Origin: Longispora fulva
GTDB lineage: Bacteria; Actinomycetota; Actinomycetes; Mycobacteriales; Micromonosporaceae
Assembly (NCBI RefSeq): GCF_015751905.1
Contig: NZ_JADOUF010000001.1
Span: forward strand, 7,626,001-7,690,000
DNA length: 64,000 nucleotides
Reading direction: 5' to 3'
This document shows, piece by piece, positions 14,852 through 23,256 of the stretch (positions within the stretch are counted from its first letter, which is position 1; every line of letters begins with the position of its first letter). The translations under genes and the position numbers were made by a program. The notes under the pieces are model-generated. The model saw only the letters and a program-made list of their open reading frames with translations. It did not search any database and was not told the DNA's origin.

Positions 14852-14876
14852 AGCCTGGGATCGACGATCCCAGGCT
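14852..14876. promoter_or_regulatory. Perfect 25-bp palindrome, probable operator
   Basis: AGCCTGGGATCG, one central A, then CGATCCCAGGCT: 12-bp arms without mismatch. It lies midway between the divergent aldo/keto reductase and XRE genes, 31 nt from the ATG at 14908 and 48 nt from the other start, covering the likely -35 region of the regulator gene. It is most likely the binding site of the XRE protein. Confidence 0.75.
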
Positions 14877-14907
14877 GGGCCCGGCGGCCTGGGGCATGCT
14901 GGGAGCC

Positions 14908-15780
14908 ATGGACCGCACCGAGTTCGCCCACTTCCTGCGCGCCTGCCGGGCCCGGATCACCCCGGCCGACGTCGGCCTCGCCCCCGGCGCGCGCCGCCGG
15001 ATCCCCGGGCTGCGCCGCGAGGAGGTCGCGCAGCTCACCGGCATGTCCGCCGACTACTACATCCGGCTCGAACAGGGCAGGGGCCCGCACCCGTCGACCC
15101 AGCTGCTGGCGGCCCTGGCCCGGGCGCTGCGGCTCAGCTCCGACGAGCGCGACCACCTCTACCACCTGGCGGACCAGCCGCCGCCGGCCCCGAGCCACCC
15201 GACGGGGCACGTGAAGCCCGCGCTGCTCAAGCTGCTGGACCGGCTGACCGACACCCCGGCCCAGGTGCTGTCGGACCTGGGCGAGATCCTCGCCCAGAAC
15301 CCGCTGGCGGCGGCCCTGTTCCGGGGCGGGCTGGGCCGCAACATCATCTGGGACTGGTTCGCCGACCCGGCCAGCCGGCAGCTGTTCCCGGCGGAGGAGC
15401 GCGCCCACCACGCCCGGGCGCACGTGGCGCATCTGCGGGCGACCACCGGCCGGCGGCGGTCCCCGGAGGTGACGGACCTGGTCGACCGGCTGCTGGCGGT
15501 CAGCGACGAGTTCCGCACCCTGTGGGACGCGCACGAGGTCGCGGTCCGCCGGGCCGACACGAAGACGGTGCTGCATCCGTCGGTGGGCCGGATCGAGCTG
15601 GACTGCGAGGAGCTGCTCACCCCGGAGCACGACCAGACCCTGCTGCTCTACAGCCCCCGGCCCGGCACCGACGCCGCGCAGAAGCTGGAACTGCTCCGGG
15701 TGGTCGGCGTCCAGGACCTGGGTACTTCCCAGGAAACTCTCAGCCTGTTCTCAGCCGGGGCCGAGCCCGGCCCGGAATGA
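14908..15780 (+). CDS. MmyB-like XRE family transcriptional regulator
   Basis: A 290-residue protein: an N-terminal XRE helix-turn-helix (PGLRREEVAQLTGMSADYYIRLEQGR, about residues 32-60) and a C-terminal PAS-like MmyB ligand-binding domain (SDLGEILAQNPLAAALF, WDWFADPASRQLFP, LWDAHEVAVRRADTKTVLHPSVG). MmyB-type regulators typically sit divergently from a single oxidoreductase gene, as here, and may bind a fatty-acyl-type ligand by family analogy. A CATGCT box 7 nt before the ATG suggests a leaderless transcript. Its last codons (SQETLS) are formed by a motif that looks like the operator of the next gene. Confidence 0.88.
   Translation: MDRTEFAHFLRACRARITPADVGLAPGARRRIPGLRREEVAQLTGMSADYYIRLEQGRGPHPSTQLLAALARALRLSSDERDHLYHLADQPPPAPSHPTGHVKPALLKLLDRLTDTPAQVLSDLGEILAQNPLAAALFRGGLGRNIIWDWFADPASRQLFPAEERAHHARAHVAHLRATTGRRRSPEVTDLVDRLLAVSDEFRTLWDAHEVAVRRADTKTVLHPSVGRIELDCEELLTPEHDQTLLLYSPRPGTDAAQKLELLRVVGVQDLGTSQETLSLFSAGAEPGPE
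15726..15756 (+). promoter_or_regulatory. Putative response-regulator box upstream of the two-component operon
   Basis: TTCCCAGGAAACTCTCAGC (15726..15744) overlaps two 8-bp direct repeats TCTCAGCC at 15738..15745 and 15749..15756, separated by 3 nt. It ends 31 nt before the response regulator ATG, inside the end of the XRE gene. A 19-nt near-copy occurs before the htrA gene. Direct-repeat boxes of this size are typical of OmpR/MprA-class regulators, so autoregulation is likely. Confidence 0.65.
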
Positions 15781-15787
15781 TGGTGGT

Positions 15788-16480
15788 ATGACCACGCCGG
15801 AGGCCCGCCTGCTCGTCGTCGAGGACGACCCGAACATCGTCGAGCTGCTGTCCGCCAGCCTGCGGTACGCGGGCTTCGACGTCGCCACCGCCATGAGCGG
15901 GGCCGACGCGATCACCACAGCCGGCGAGCACCGCCCGGACCTGGTGGTCCTCGACGTGATGCTGCCCGACTACGACGGTTTCGAGGTCATCCGGCGGATG
16001 CGCGCCGACGGCCGCCGGGTGCCGGTGGTGTTCCTCACCGCGCGGGACAACACCGACGACAAGATCCGGGGCCTGACCCTGGGCGGCGACGACTACGTGA
16101 CGAAGCCGTTCAGCCTGGAGGAGCTCACGGCCCGGATCCGGGCGGTGCTGCGGCGTACCCAGGGGGCCGGGCCGACCGGCCGGCTCAGCTTCGGGGACCT
16201 GGAGCTCGACGAGGAGACCCACGAGGTGCACCGGGCGGGCCAGCGGGTCTCGCTGTCCCCGACGGAGTTCAAGCTGCTGAGGTACCTCATGATCAATTCT
16301 GGTCGGGTGCTGTCCAAGCGGCAGATCCTCGAACACGTGTGGAACTACGACTTCCGCGGCGAGGACAACATCGTCGAGTCCTACATGTCCTACCTGCGCC
16401 GCAAGATCGACACCTCCGAGCCCCGGATCCTGCACACGATCCGCGGCGTCGGATACGTGCTCCGGGTCTCCGATGTTTGA
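15788..16480 (+). CDS. OmpR-family response regulator
   Basis: A 230-residue regulator with a receiver domain (acidic pocket in VVEDDPN, phosphoacceptor Asp in LVVLDVMLPDYDG, Thr in VFLTARD, Lys in YVTKPFSLEEL) and a C-terminal winged helix (LSPTEFKLLRYLMINSGRVLSKRQIL ... YLRRKIDT). It overlaps the kinase gene by 8 nt. With the downstream kinase and HtrA protease it resembles the MprA-MprB-PepD envelope-stress module of mycobacteria; the substrates and signal here are inferred only from that layout. Confidence 0.93.
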   Translation: MTTPEARLLVVEDDPNIVELLSASLRYAGFDVATAMSGADAITTAGEHRPDLVVLDVMLPDYDGFEVIRRMRADGRRVPVVFLTARDNTDDKIRGLTLGGDDYVTKPFSLEELTARIRAVLRRTQGAGPTGRLSFGDLELDEETHEVHRAGQRVSLSPTEFKLLRYLMINSGRVLSKRQILEHVWNYDFRGEDNIVESYMSYLRRKIDTSEPRILHTIRGVGYVLRVSDV

Positions 16481-17927
16481 GCGGATCCCGCTGCGCGTCA
16501 AGCTCGTCGCCGCCGTCCTCGGCCTGGTGGCCACGGCCCTGCTCGCGATGGGCATCGCCACGGTGACCGCGCTGCACGGCTACCTGCTCGACCGGGTCGA
16601 CGCCCAGCTCAAGACCGTCGCCGGCCAGATCAACTACCAGGTCGACCACGGGGTGCAGCGGCTGATCTTCGCGCCGCCGAGCGGGGCGCCGCCGTCGTTC
16701 ACCGTGCCCAACCCGTTCGTCGTGGAGCTGCGCGGCGCGGACGGCGCGATCCTCGGCGTGTACCCGGTCGACCTGAAGACCGACCAGGGCCCGAAGATCA
16801 CCACCGCCGACATGGCCCGCACCGACTACTTCGTCACAGACGGGTACGGCAGCCGCTGGCGGGTCGTCGTCGTCGACGGCCCCAACCAGGGCGAGCGCGT
16901 CGTGATCGCGTCCGCACTGTCCGACCTGGACAACGCGGTGCTCCGGCTGATCTGGCTGGACCTGTTCGTCGGGATGGCGATCCTGGTGCTCGTCGCCCTC
17001 GTCGGGGTGGCGGTGGTCCGGCGCAGCCTGCGCCCGCTCGTCGAGATCGAGCGCACCGCCGGGGCGATCGCCGGCGGCGACCTGTCCCAACGGGTGCCCG
17101 AACGCGACCCGAGGACCGAGATCGGCCGGCTCGGCCGTGCGCTGAACGGGATGCTCGCCCAGATCGAGACGGCCTTCGCGGCCCGCGCGACGTCCGAGCA
17201 CCGGGCGCTGCGCTCGGAGGAGCGGATGCGCCGGTTCGTGGCGGACGCCTCGCACGAGCTGCGCACGCCGCTGACCACGATCCGGGGCTTCGCCGAGCTG
17301 TACCGGCAGGGGGCCGGCGAGCCCGGCCAGGTCGTCAAACGGATCGAGGACGAGGCGGCCCGGATGGGTCTGCTCGTCGAGGACCTGCTGCTCCTGGCGC
17401 GGCTGGACCAGCAGCGGCCCCTGGCCATGGAACCCGTGCACCTGGACGTGCTGGCCGCCGACGCCGCCGAGGGGGCCCGAGCCCAGGCCCCCGACCGCGA
17501 GGTCACCCTGGAGGTGGCGCCGGCCGTGGTGACCGGGGACGAGTCGCGGCTGCGCCAGGTGATCGGCAACCTGGTCACGAACGCGCTGACCCACACCCCG
17601 GCGGGTACCCCGATCGCGGTCCGGCTGGTCACGTCCGGCGACTCCGCCGTGATCGAGATCGCCGACCAGGGGCCGGGGCTCACCCCCGAGCAGGGCGAAC
17701 GGGTCTTCGAGCGCTTCTACCGCGCGGACCCGGCCCGCAGCCGGCGTAGCGGGAGCACGGGTACCGGCCTCGGGCTGGCGATCGTCGCCGCTCTGGTGGC
17801 CGCGCACAACGGCACGGTGGAGGTGGCGTCGGCGGCGGGGGAGGGCGCGACGTTCCGGGTCCGCCTGCCATTGGCGGTCAATGCTGACAAAGCGGACGTT
17901 GAGCGTTCCCAGGAAACTTTCAGCTAG
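16473..17927 (+). CDS. Sensor histidine kinase
   Basis: A 484-residue membrane kinase: TM1 at about 10-33, an extracytoplasmic sensor of about 125 residues, TM2 at about 160-182, HAMP, HisKA with the phosphorylated His in DASHELRTPL (about 262) and HATPase with VIGNLVTNALTHT, ADQGPGLTPEQ and GTGLGLAIV. The extracytoplasmic domain has no recognisable ligand fold. Its final residues SQETFS are encoded by the repeated TTCCCAGGAAACT motif that precedes htrA. Confidence 0.93.
   Translation: MFERIPLRVKLVAAVLGLVATALLAMGIATVTALHGYLLDRVDAQLKTVAGQINYQVDHGVQRLIFAPPSGAPPSFTVPNPFVVELRGADGAILGVYPVDLKTDQGPKITTADMARTDYFVTDGYGSRWRVVVVDGPNQGERVVIASALSDLDNAVLRLIWLDLFVGMAILVLVALVGVAVVRRSLRPLVEIERTAGAIAGGDLSQRVPERDPRTEIGRLGRALNGMLAQIETAFAARATSEHRALRSEERMRRFVADASHELRTPLTTIRGFAELYRQGAGEPGQVVKRIEDEAARMGLLVEDLLLLARLDQQRPLAMEPVHLDVLAADAAEGARAQAPDREVTLEVAPAVVTGDESRLRQVIGNLVTNALTHTPAGTPIAVRLVTSGDSAVIEIADQGPGLTPEQGERVFERFYRADPARSRRSGSTGTGLGLAIVAALVAAHNGTVEVASAAGEGATFRVRLPLAVNADKADVERSQETFS
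17906..17924 (+). promoter_or_regulatory. Second copy of the TTCCCAGGAAACTYTCAGC motif, before htrA
   Basis: It is identical at 18 of 19 positions to 15726..15744. It ends 44 nt before the htrA ATG and just before the kinase stop codon, suggesting that the response regulator drives htrA from an internal promoter. Confidence 0.6.
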
Positions 17928-17968
17928 AGCCCAGGGGGGCTCAAGCTTCGGACGGCAGAGTGGTTCTC

Positions 17969-19681
17969 ATGAGCAGCGACGAGACCAACCGCGACCAGCA
18001 GTCGACGACGGTGAACCAGGACCCGTCGACGCCCACAGACATCCCCGCCACCACGCCGGCCGAGTCCGCGACGGTGGCCACCCCGGCCGAGTTCGCTCCG
18101 GCCGCGTCCGTGACGACGCCCGCCCCGGCCGAGTCCCCGACGGTGCCCGCCCCGGCCGCCACCGCCGAGCGGATCGACGCACCGGCGGCCCAGGCCGCGC
18201 CCGGTGAGGCCGCGGCGGTCCCGGCCGCGCCCACCGAGGCGCTGGCCGTCACCCCCGAGCAGCTCGCCGACGCCGTCCGGGCGCAGGCCGAGCGCTCCGA
18301 AGCGCTCCGGGGCGACCTCGAGCAGGGCGCCTACACGGCCCCTACCGAGGTCGCCCGGGAGACCAACCTCGGCCCCGCCGCCGCGAGCCACGGCGCTCCC
18401 GCCGCCGCCCCGACGCCGGGCCACACCCCCGGCTGGTCACCGGCGACCCAGACCACCGGCCAGTACCCGACGAGCGGCCACCCGCAGCCGGTGTTCGTGC
18501 CGGCCCCCGGCCAGCCCGGCGCCCCGCAGCCGCTGTCGGGCCCCGGCGGCCCCGCCGGCCCGCCGTACTACCCGGGCGGCCACCCCATGCCGGCCTTCGC
18601 CCAGCAGCCCACGCCCCGCAAGAAGATGGGCACCCTGCCGAAGGTCCTGATCGGCACTGCGGCGGCCCTGGTCCTGGCGGTCACCGCCGGCACGGTCGGC
18701 GGCGTGGTGGGCTTCGCGCTCGGCGACAGCAACTCCGGCAGCAGCGTCGTGCAGACGTCCACCGGCCGCGCGGTCACGAACGGCGGCACGCTCGCCGACG
18801 TCGCCAACCAGGCGCTGAAGAGCGTCGTGGGCGTCAAGACGGCCACCGGCGAGGGCTCGGGCGTGGTGTTCAACAAGGACGGCTACATCGTCACGAACAA
18901 CCACGTGATCGCCGGCGCCCGGGGCCAGATCCAGGTCACGCTGCCGGACGGCAAGACCGTCCCGGCGACCCTGGTCGGGACGGACCCGACCAACGACCTC
19001 GCGGTGCTGAAGATCGACGGGGTGGACGGCCTGGAGCCGATCCTGTTCGCCGACAGCAGCGCGGTCAAGGTCGGCGACGACGTCCTGGCGATCGGCAACC
19101 CGCTCGGCCTCGACGGCACGGTCACCAAGGGCATCCTGAGCGCCCGCGACCGGACGATCGACGAGGGCAGCGACACCCAGTCGCAGTCCCAGGGCAACCG
19201 GCTGTCCGGTCTGCTGCAGACCGACGCCGCCATCAACCCCGGCAACTCCGGCGGCGCGCTGACCGACGCCGCGGGCCGGCTGATCGGCATCAACACGGCC
19301 ATCGCGACCGGCGGCTCGGGCTCCAAGGGCAACATCGGTGTCGGATTCGCGATTCCGAGTAACAAGGTGAAGAGCGTTGTCGAACAGTTGATGAAGGGCG
19401 GCAAGGTCGGGCACCCGTACATCGGGGTCCGGGTCCTCAACAGCACCACCCAGGCCGGCGCCGTCGTCGACAGCACCGACCCCAACAGCCCGGCCGCCCA
19501 GGCCGGTCTGGCCAAGGGCGACCTGATCACGGGGGTGAACGGCAAGCCGGTGAAGAACCAGGACGAGCTGATCTCCGCGATCCAGTCGGGCAATCCTGGC
19601 GACAAGCTCACGCTGACGGTGGTCCGGGACGGCAAGACCGTCACGGTTCCGGTCACCGTGGGATCGTCGCCCACAGGCTGA
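17969..19681 (+). CDS. HtrA/DegP-like membrane-anchored serine protease with PDZ domain
   Basis: A 570-residue protease. Residues 1-220 are a low-complexity, Ala/Pro/Thr-rich cytoplasmic tail, followed by one TM helix (VLIGTAAALVLAVTAGTVGG) and a trypsin-like domain outside the membrane with His in TNNHVIAGA (about 311), Asp in TNDLAVLKID (about 342) and Ser in NPGNSGGAL (about 427). A C-terminal PDZ domain (GLAKGDLITGVNGKPVKNQ) follows. The layout matches mycobacterial PepD and its role in envelope protein quality control. The ATG at 17969 is chosen over an in-frame GTG three codons upstream. Confidence 0.92.
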   Translation: MSSDETNRDQQSTTVNQDPSTPTDIPATTPAESATVATPAEFAPAASVTTPAPAESPTVPAPAATAERIDAPAAQAAPGEAAAVPAAPTEALAVTPEQLADAVRAQAERSEALRGDLEQGAYTAPTEVARETNLGPAAASHGAPAAAPTPGHTPGWSPATQTTGQYPTSGHPQPVFVPAPGQPGAPQPLSGPGGPAGPPYYPGGHPMPAFAQQPTPRKKMGTLPKVLIGTAAALVLAVTAGTVGGVVGFALGDSNSGSSVVQTSTGRAVTNGGTLADVANQALKSVVGVKTATGEGSGVVFNKDGYIVTNNHVIAGARGQIQVTLPDGKTVPATLVGTDPTNDLAVLKIDGVDGLEPILFADSSAVKVGDDVLAIGNPLGLDGTVTKGILSARDRTIDEGSDTQSQSQGNRLSGLLQTDAAINPGNSGGALTDAAGRLIGINTAIATGGSGSKGNIGVGFAIPSNKVKSVVEQLMKGGKVGHPYIGVRVLNSTTQAGAVVDSTDPNSPAAQAGLAKGDLITGVNGKPVKNQDELISAIQSGNPGDKLTLTVVRDGKTVTVPVTVGSSPTG

Positions 19682-19694
19682 ACACGGTGAGGGG

Positions 19695-19782
19695 GTGTGT
19701 GGCCCGGGGTTGAGGGGCTCTGGACCACACACGGGAAGCTGGGGCCTGTCCCCTGGTCGTTGAGGGGCGACTAGGAGACAGG
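19695..19782. terminator. Two tandem hairpins with matching TTGAGGGGC segments
   Basis: Hairpin 1 pairs GTGTGTGG (19695) with CCACACAC (19725..19732). Hairpin 2 pairs CCTGTC (19745) with GACAGG (19777..19782), extended by CCTGGTCG/CGACTAGG. Both enclose GTTGAGGGGC. The pair lies between the convergent htrA and glpK genes and probably terminates both; the shared loop sequence is unusual. Confidence 0.55.
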
Positions 19783-19854
19783 CTTCAGCGCTTTTCCAGA
19801 TTAACCCCACTTTTTGAGTACGAGAGGCATCTGCCCAGGGCGCGGCGGCGCGGC

Positions 19855-21327
19855 CTAGTCGACCCAGTTCAGGGTTTTCGAGACGGCTTTGCGCCACTGG
19901 GCGTAGCGGGTCTCGCGCGCGTCGGCAGCCAGTGCCGGGGTCCACCGGGCGTCGGCCTTCCAGTTGGCCCGCAGCTCGTCCAGCGAGGACCAGAACCCGA
20001 CCGCCAGCCCGGCGGCGTACGCCGCGCCCAGGGCTGTGGTCTCCGGAACCGTGGGCCGGACGACCGGTACCCCGAGAATGTCGGACTGGATCTGCATCAT
20101 CAGCGAGTTGGCCGTCATGCCGCCGTCGACCCGCAGCTCGGTGAACGCGACCCCGGCGTCGCTGACCATCGCGTCGGCCACCTCCCTGGTCTGCCAGGCC
20201 GTGGCCTCCAGCGCCGCCCGGGCCAGGTGCGCCTTCGTCACGAACCGGGTCAGGCCGGCGATCACGCCGCGCGCGTCGAGCCGCCAGTGCGGGGCGTACA
20301 GCCCGGAGAACGCCGGCACGATGTACGCGCCGCCGGTGTCGGGCACGCTCGCCGCCAGGGGCTCGATCTCGTCGGCGGAGGAGATCAGCTCCAGGTTGTC
20401 GCGCAGCCACTGCACGAGCGCGCCCGTGATCGCGATCGAACCTTCGAGGGCGTACGTCGCCGGCTGGCCGTCGAGCTGGCAGGCCACGGTGGTGAGCAGC
20501 CCCTGCCAGGAGTGCACTGGTGTGGTGCCGGTGTTGAGCAGCAGGAAACTGCCGGTGCCGTAGGTGTTCTTGCCCTCGCCGGGCTCGAAGCACGTCTGGC
20601 CGAACAGCGCGGCCTGCTGGTCGCCGAGCGCCGCCGCGACGGGCACCCCCGCGAGGCCGGGCAGGCCGGTGACGGGGCCGTACACGGCCGAGGACGGCAC
20701 GATCTCCGGCAGCGCGGCCCGGGGCACGCCCAGCGCGTCGAGCAGGAGCGGGTCCCAGTCCAGGGTGGTCAGGTTCATCAGCATGGTGCGGCTGGCGTTG
20801 GTCACGTCGGTGATGTGCCGGCCGGTGAGCTTCCACAGCAGCCAGGAGTCGACGGTGCCGAACCGGACCTCACCGGCGGCGGCCCGCTCGCGCAGGTCGA
20901 GGTGGTCGAGCAGCCAGCGCATCTTCGGGCCGGCGAAGTACGTCGCCAGCGGCAGGCCGCACCGGTCCCGGAACCGGTCGAGACCTCCGTCGGCGGCGAG
21001 TTCCCTGATCAGGCCCTCCGTGCGGGTGTCCTGCCAGACGAGCGCGTTGTGCAGCGGCTCGCCGGTCGCGGCGTCCCACACCACCGTGGTCTCCCGCTGG
21101 TTGGTGATGCCGAGGGCGACCACCTCGCCGTCCACCCGGGAGAGCGCCCCGGCCACCACGGCCTCGACGGACTCCCAGATCTCGGTCGGCGAGTGCTCCA
21201 CCCAGCCCGCCCGGGGGTAGTGCTGGGTGATCTCCCGCTGGTCGACGGCGGCGACCCTGCCGGACTGGTCGAAGAGGATGCACCGGGAACTGGTCGTGCC
21301 CTGGTCGATCGCGGCGACGAAACGCAT
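19855..21327 (-). CDS. glpK: Glycerol kinase
   Basis: A 490-residue FGGY kinase that phosphorylates glycerol to sn-glycerol 3-phosphate. Signatures: [36 protein letters not shown], the ATPase block [12 protein letters not shown] and the FGGY signature region [21 protein letters not shown] ... [16 protein letters not shown]. Length is normal for the family. No glpF or glpD adjoins, so it is an isolated copy. A TAGATT box 6 nt before the ATG indicates a leaderless transcript. Confidence 0.96.
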   Translation of the reverse strand: MRFVAAIDQGTTSSRCILFDQSGRVAAVDQREITQHYPRAGWVEHSPTEIWESVEAVVAGALSRVDGEVVALGITNQRETTVVWDAATGEPLHNALVWQDTRTEGLIRELAADGGLDRFRDRCGLPLATYFAGPKMRWLLDHLDLRERAAAGEVRFGTVDSWLLWKLTGRHITDVTNASRTMLMNLTTLDWDPLLLDALGVPRAALPEIVPSSAVYGPVTGLPGLAGVPVAAALGDQQAALFGQTCFEPGEGKNTYGTGSFLLLNTGTTPVHSWQGLLTTVACQLDGQPATYALEGSIAITGALVQWLRDNLELISSADEIEPLAASVPDTGGAYIVPAFSGLYAPHWRLDARGVIAGLTRFVTKAHLARAALEATAWQTREVADAMVSDAGVAFTELRVDGGMTANSLMMQIQSDILGVPVVRPTVPETTALGAAYAAGLAVGFWSSLDELRANWKADARWTPALAADARETRYAQWRKAVSKTLNWVD

Positions 21328-21333
21328 GGGCGA

Positions 21334-21339
21334 AATCTA
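21334..21339 (-). promoter_or_regulatory. Leaderless-type -10 box for glpK (TAGATT)
   Basis: On the minus strand TAGATT is followed by TCGCCC and then the glpK ATG, the same spacing as in the other TAnnnT promoters of this window. Confidence 0.5.
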
Positions 21340-21365
21340 ACCCAACGGGTACAGGGCCGGTGAGA

Positions 21366-22847
21366 ATGGGACCCGTGGCGACTGACGGGGGTCCGGGACG
21401 GGTCGCCGGCTGGGCGCTGGTGGTCGCCGGGTTCACGTACGCGACCTGGGTCCTCGGGCTCTGGCTGAACCCGGGGGTGGACGCGCGCTCGGGCTACGTC
21501 AGCTCGTACGCCGCGACGGACCAGCCGCACCGGGCGGTGTTCGTGTTCGGCGACTGCGCCACCGGGGTGCTCGTCGTCCTCGCCGTCCTCCTCGTCGCGC
21601 TGGCCAGGTCCGGGGTGTGGAACGCGCTCGCGACGGTCGGCTGGCTCGGCCTGGGCCTGTTCGGCGCGGGGACGGTGGCCGACTCGGTGCTGACCCTGCA
21701 GTGCACGCCGTACACGGACGCGACGTGCGCCCTGCTCGAACGGTCCGGCCACGTCTCCCTCGGCCACCAGCTGCACGCCGTCACCAGCAGCCTCGCGGTC
21801 ACCGGCGCGTGCGTGAGCCTGCTCGCCATGGCGCTGGCCTGGCGGCGGCGGTGGATCTGGGCCCTCGCCGTCCTCGAGCTCCTCGCCGTCGCGGCGTCCC
21901 TGGCCGCGATGCTGGCCGGCGACTGGATGGGCGCGGCCCAGCGGGTCCAGGTCGGCGTGCTGTCGGCGTGGCTCGTGGCGCTGGGCGCCGTGGTGCTCGC
22001 CGCGCGACCCCTGCCGGCCGCGACGGTCCCGGGGGAACACCCGCTCCGCGACGGGCTGCACGTCGTCGACGAGGGGTCCGGCGACCCGACGGTCATGCTC
22101 GTCGGCGGGCTGGGCGAGGCCTGGTTCGACTGGGACGCCGTCGCCGGGCTGCTCGGCACCCGGGTGGTCCGGTTCGACCGGCCTGGCCTCGGGCTCAGCC
22201 AGCCGGCTCCGGGGCCGGTCGCGCTGCTCGACGAGGCGGACCGGATCGCCGAGGTGTGCCCCGGGCGGGTCGTGGTCGTCGCGCACTCGCTGGGCGGGTT
22301 CTTCGCGGAGGCGTTCGCCCGCCGGTACCCGGAAAGGGTGGTGGGTCTTGTTCTGGTCGACCCGAGCTGTGAGCCGTCGGTGACCCGCCGGGCCCGCTGG
22401 TGGTCACTGCTCCTGCGGCCGGCGCCGCCCGTGACCAGCCTGCTCGCCGCCGGGCTGGCCCCGGCGCTCGGCCCCTGGGCGCGCGGCCGGGCCGTGCGGT
22501 CCCAGACGGCCGCCGGGGTCGCGACCGGCAGCCCGGAACAGGTCAGGGCGGTGTTCGGTTCGGCCCGGGTGCTCGGCACGGCCGTGAAGGAGCTGCTGTC
22601 CTACCGGGACGTCGCGGCCGACCTGCTCGCGCTGCGGGCGACGACGGCGTTCCCGCCGGTGCCGGTGGTCGTGCTGACCGCGCTCGGCGACGTGGCGGAT
22701 CCGGCGGAGGCCGCCGCGTGGCGGGACGGGCACGCCGCCCTCGCCGCGCTGCTCGGCGGACGCCAGGAGGTGCTGGCCGACGCACGGCACATGCTCCAGG
22801 TGGACCAGCCGGAGCTGGTCGTCGCGGCCGTGCGGGAGGTGTCGTGA
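21366..22847 (+). CDS. DUF998 membrane domain fused to an alpha/beta hydrolase
   Basis: A 493-residue fusion. Residues about 10-220 carry six hydrophobic helices (GWALVVAGFTYATWVLGLW, GVLVVLAVLLVALA, VGVLSAWLVALGAVVLA and others) and resemble DUF998. The C-terminal half is an alpha/beta hydrolase with nucleophile Ser in VVVAHSLGGF, an Asp in LTALGDVADP and His in DARHMLQVDQP. The hydrolase would face one side of the membrane, perhaps acting on lipids, but no substrate can be read. Alternative starts are GTG 21360 and GTG 21375. It overlaps the following lipoprotein gene by 4 nt. Confidence 0.82.
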   Translation: MGPVATDGGPGRVAGWALVVAGFTYATWVLGLWLNPGVDARSGYVSSYAATDQPHRAVFVFGDCATGVLVVLAVLLVALARSGVWNALATVGWLGLGLFGAGTVADSVLTLQCTPYTDATCALLERSGHVSLGHQLHAVTSSLAVTGACVSLLAMALAWRRRWIWALAVLELLAVAASLAAMLAGDWMGAAQRVQVGVLSAWLVALGAVVLAARPLPAATVPGEHPLRDGLHVVDEGSGDPTVMLVGGLGEAWFDWDAVAGLLGTRVVRFDRPGLGLSQPAPGPVALLDEADRIAEVCPGRVVVVAHSLGGFFAEAFARRYPERVVGLVLVDPSCEPSVTRRARWWSLLLRPAPPVTSLLAAGLAPALGPWARGRAVRSQTAAGVATGSPEQVRAVFGSARVLGTAVKELLSYRDVAADLLALRATTAFPPVPVVVLTALGDVADPAEAAAWRDGHAALAALLGGRQEVLADARHMLQVDQPELVVAAVREVS

Positions 22848-23212
22848 CGGGGCAGGGCAGGGGAGCCCGTCGCGGTCCGGTCGGGGCGGCGGCCGGTGTC
22901 GTACTGCTCCTGCTCGCCGGCTGCTCCGATCCCGCGACCACCATCGCCGAGGGCTCCTACCGCAACGCCGTCGCACTCGGCGCCGGCCGTGTTCTCGCCG
23001 CCCAGGGGGTGCCGCTCAGCCACCGCCTGGCCTGCGCCACCTCCGGCCCCGACGACTGGAGCACCGTGCGGACCGTGTGCACCGGGCGCACCACGGACGG
23101 CCGGCCGGTCCGGGTCGACGGGCTGGCCGAGCGCGCGGACACCGCCACCCCGGCGGAGCGCTACACGATCTCGGTCGCGGGCACGGTCCTGGTGGTCACG
23201 AACGGCCTCTGA
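22844..23212 (+). CDS. Putative lipoprotein
   Basis: A 122-residue protein with a lipoprotein signal peptide: basic N-region, hydrophobic AAAGVVLLLL and lipobox LAGC with Cys27. The mature part contains two further Cys (about residues 62 and 76), probably a disulfide. The GTG start overlaps the stop of the hydrolase gene (GTGA), so both are probably co-expressed at the membrane. No family recognised. Its TGA stop is the first three bases of a repeat element. Confidence 0.75.
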   Translation: MTGQGRGARRGPVGAAAGVVLLLLAGCSDPATTIAEGSYRNAVALGAGRVLAAQGVPLSHRLACATSGPDDWSTVRTVCTGRTTDGRPVRVDGLAERADTATPAERYTISVAGTVLVVTNGL

Positions 23213-23256
23213 TCTTGACCTTGATCTAACGCCGGTGGCCCTCAGCGGGTCCTCAC
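23210..23256 (-). repeat. Minimal copy of the 3'-end repeat, filling the gap between two stop codons
   Basis: On the minus strand it reads GTGAGGACCCGCTGAGG, then GCCACCGG, then CGTTAGATCAAGGTCAAG. These are exactly the outer ends of copies B and 43489 joined without the interior. The first end encodes the last four residues (VRTR) and TGA of lysX; the other end supplies the TGA of the lipoprotein gene. Confidence 0.85.
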
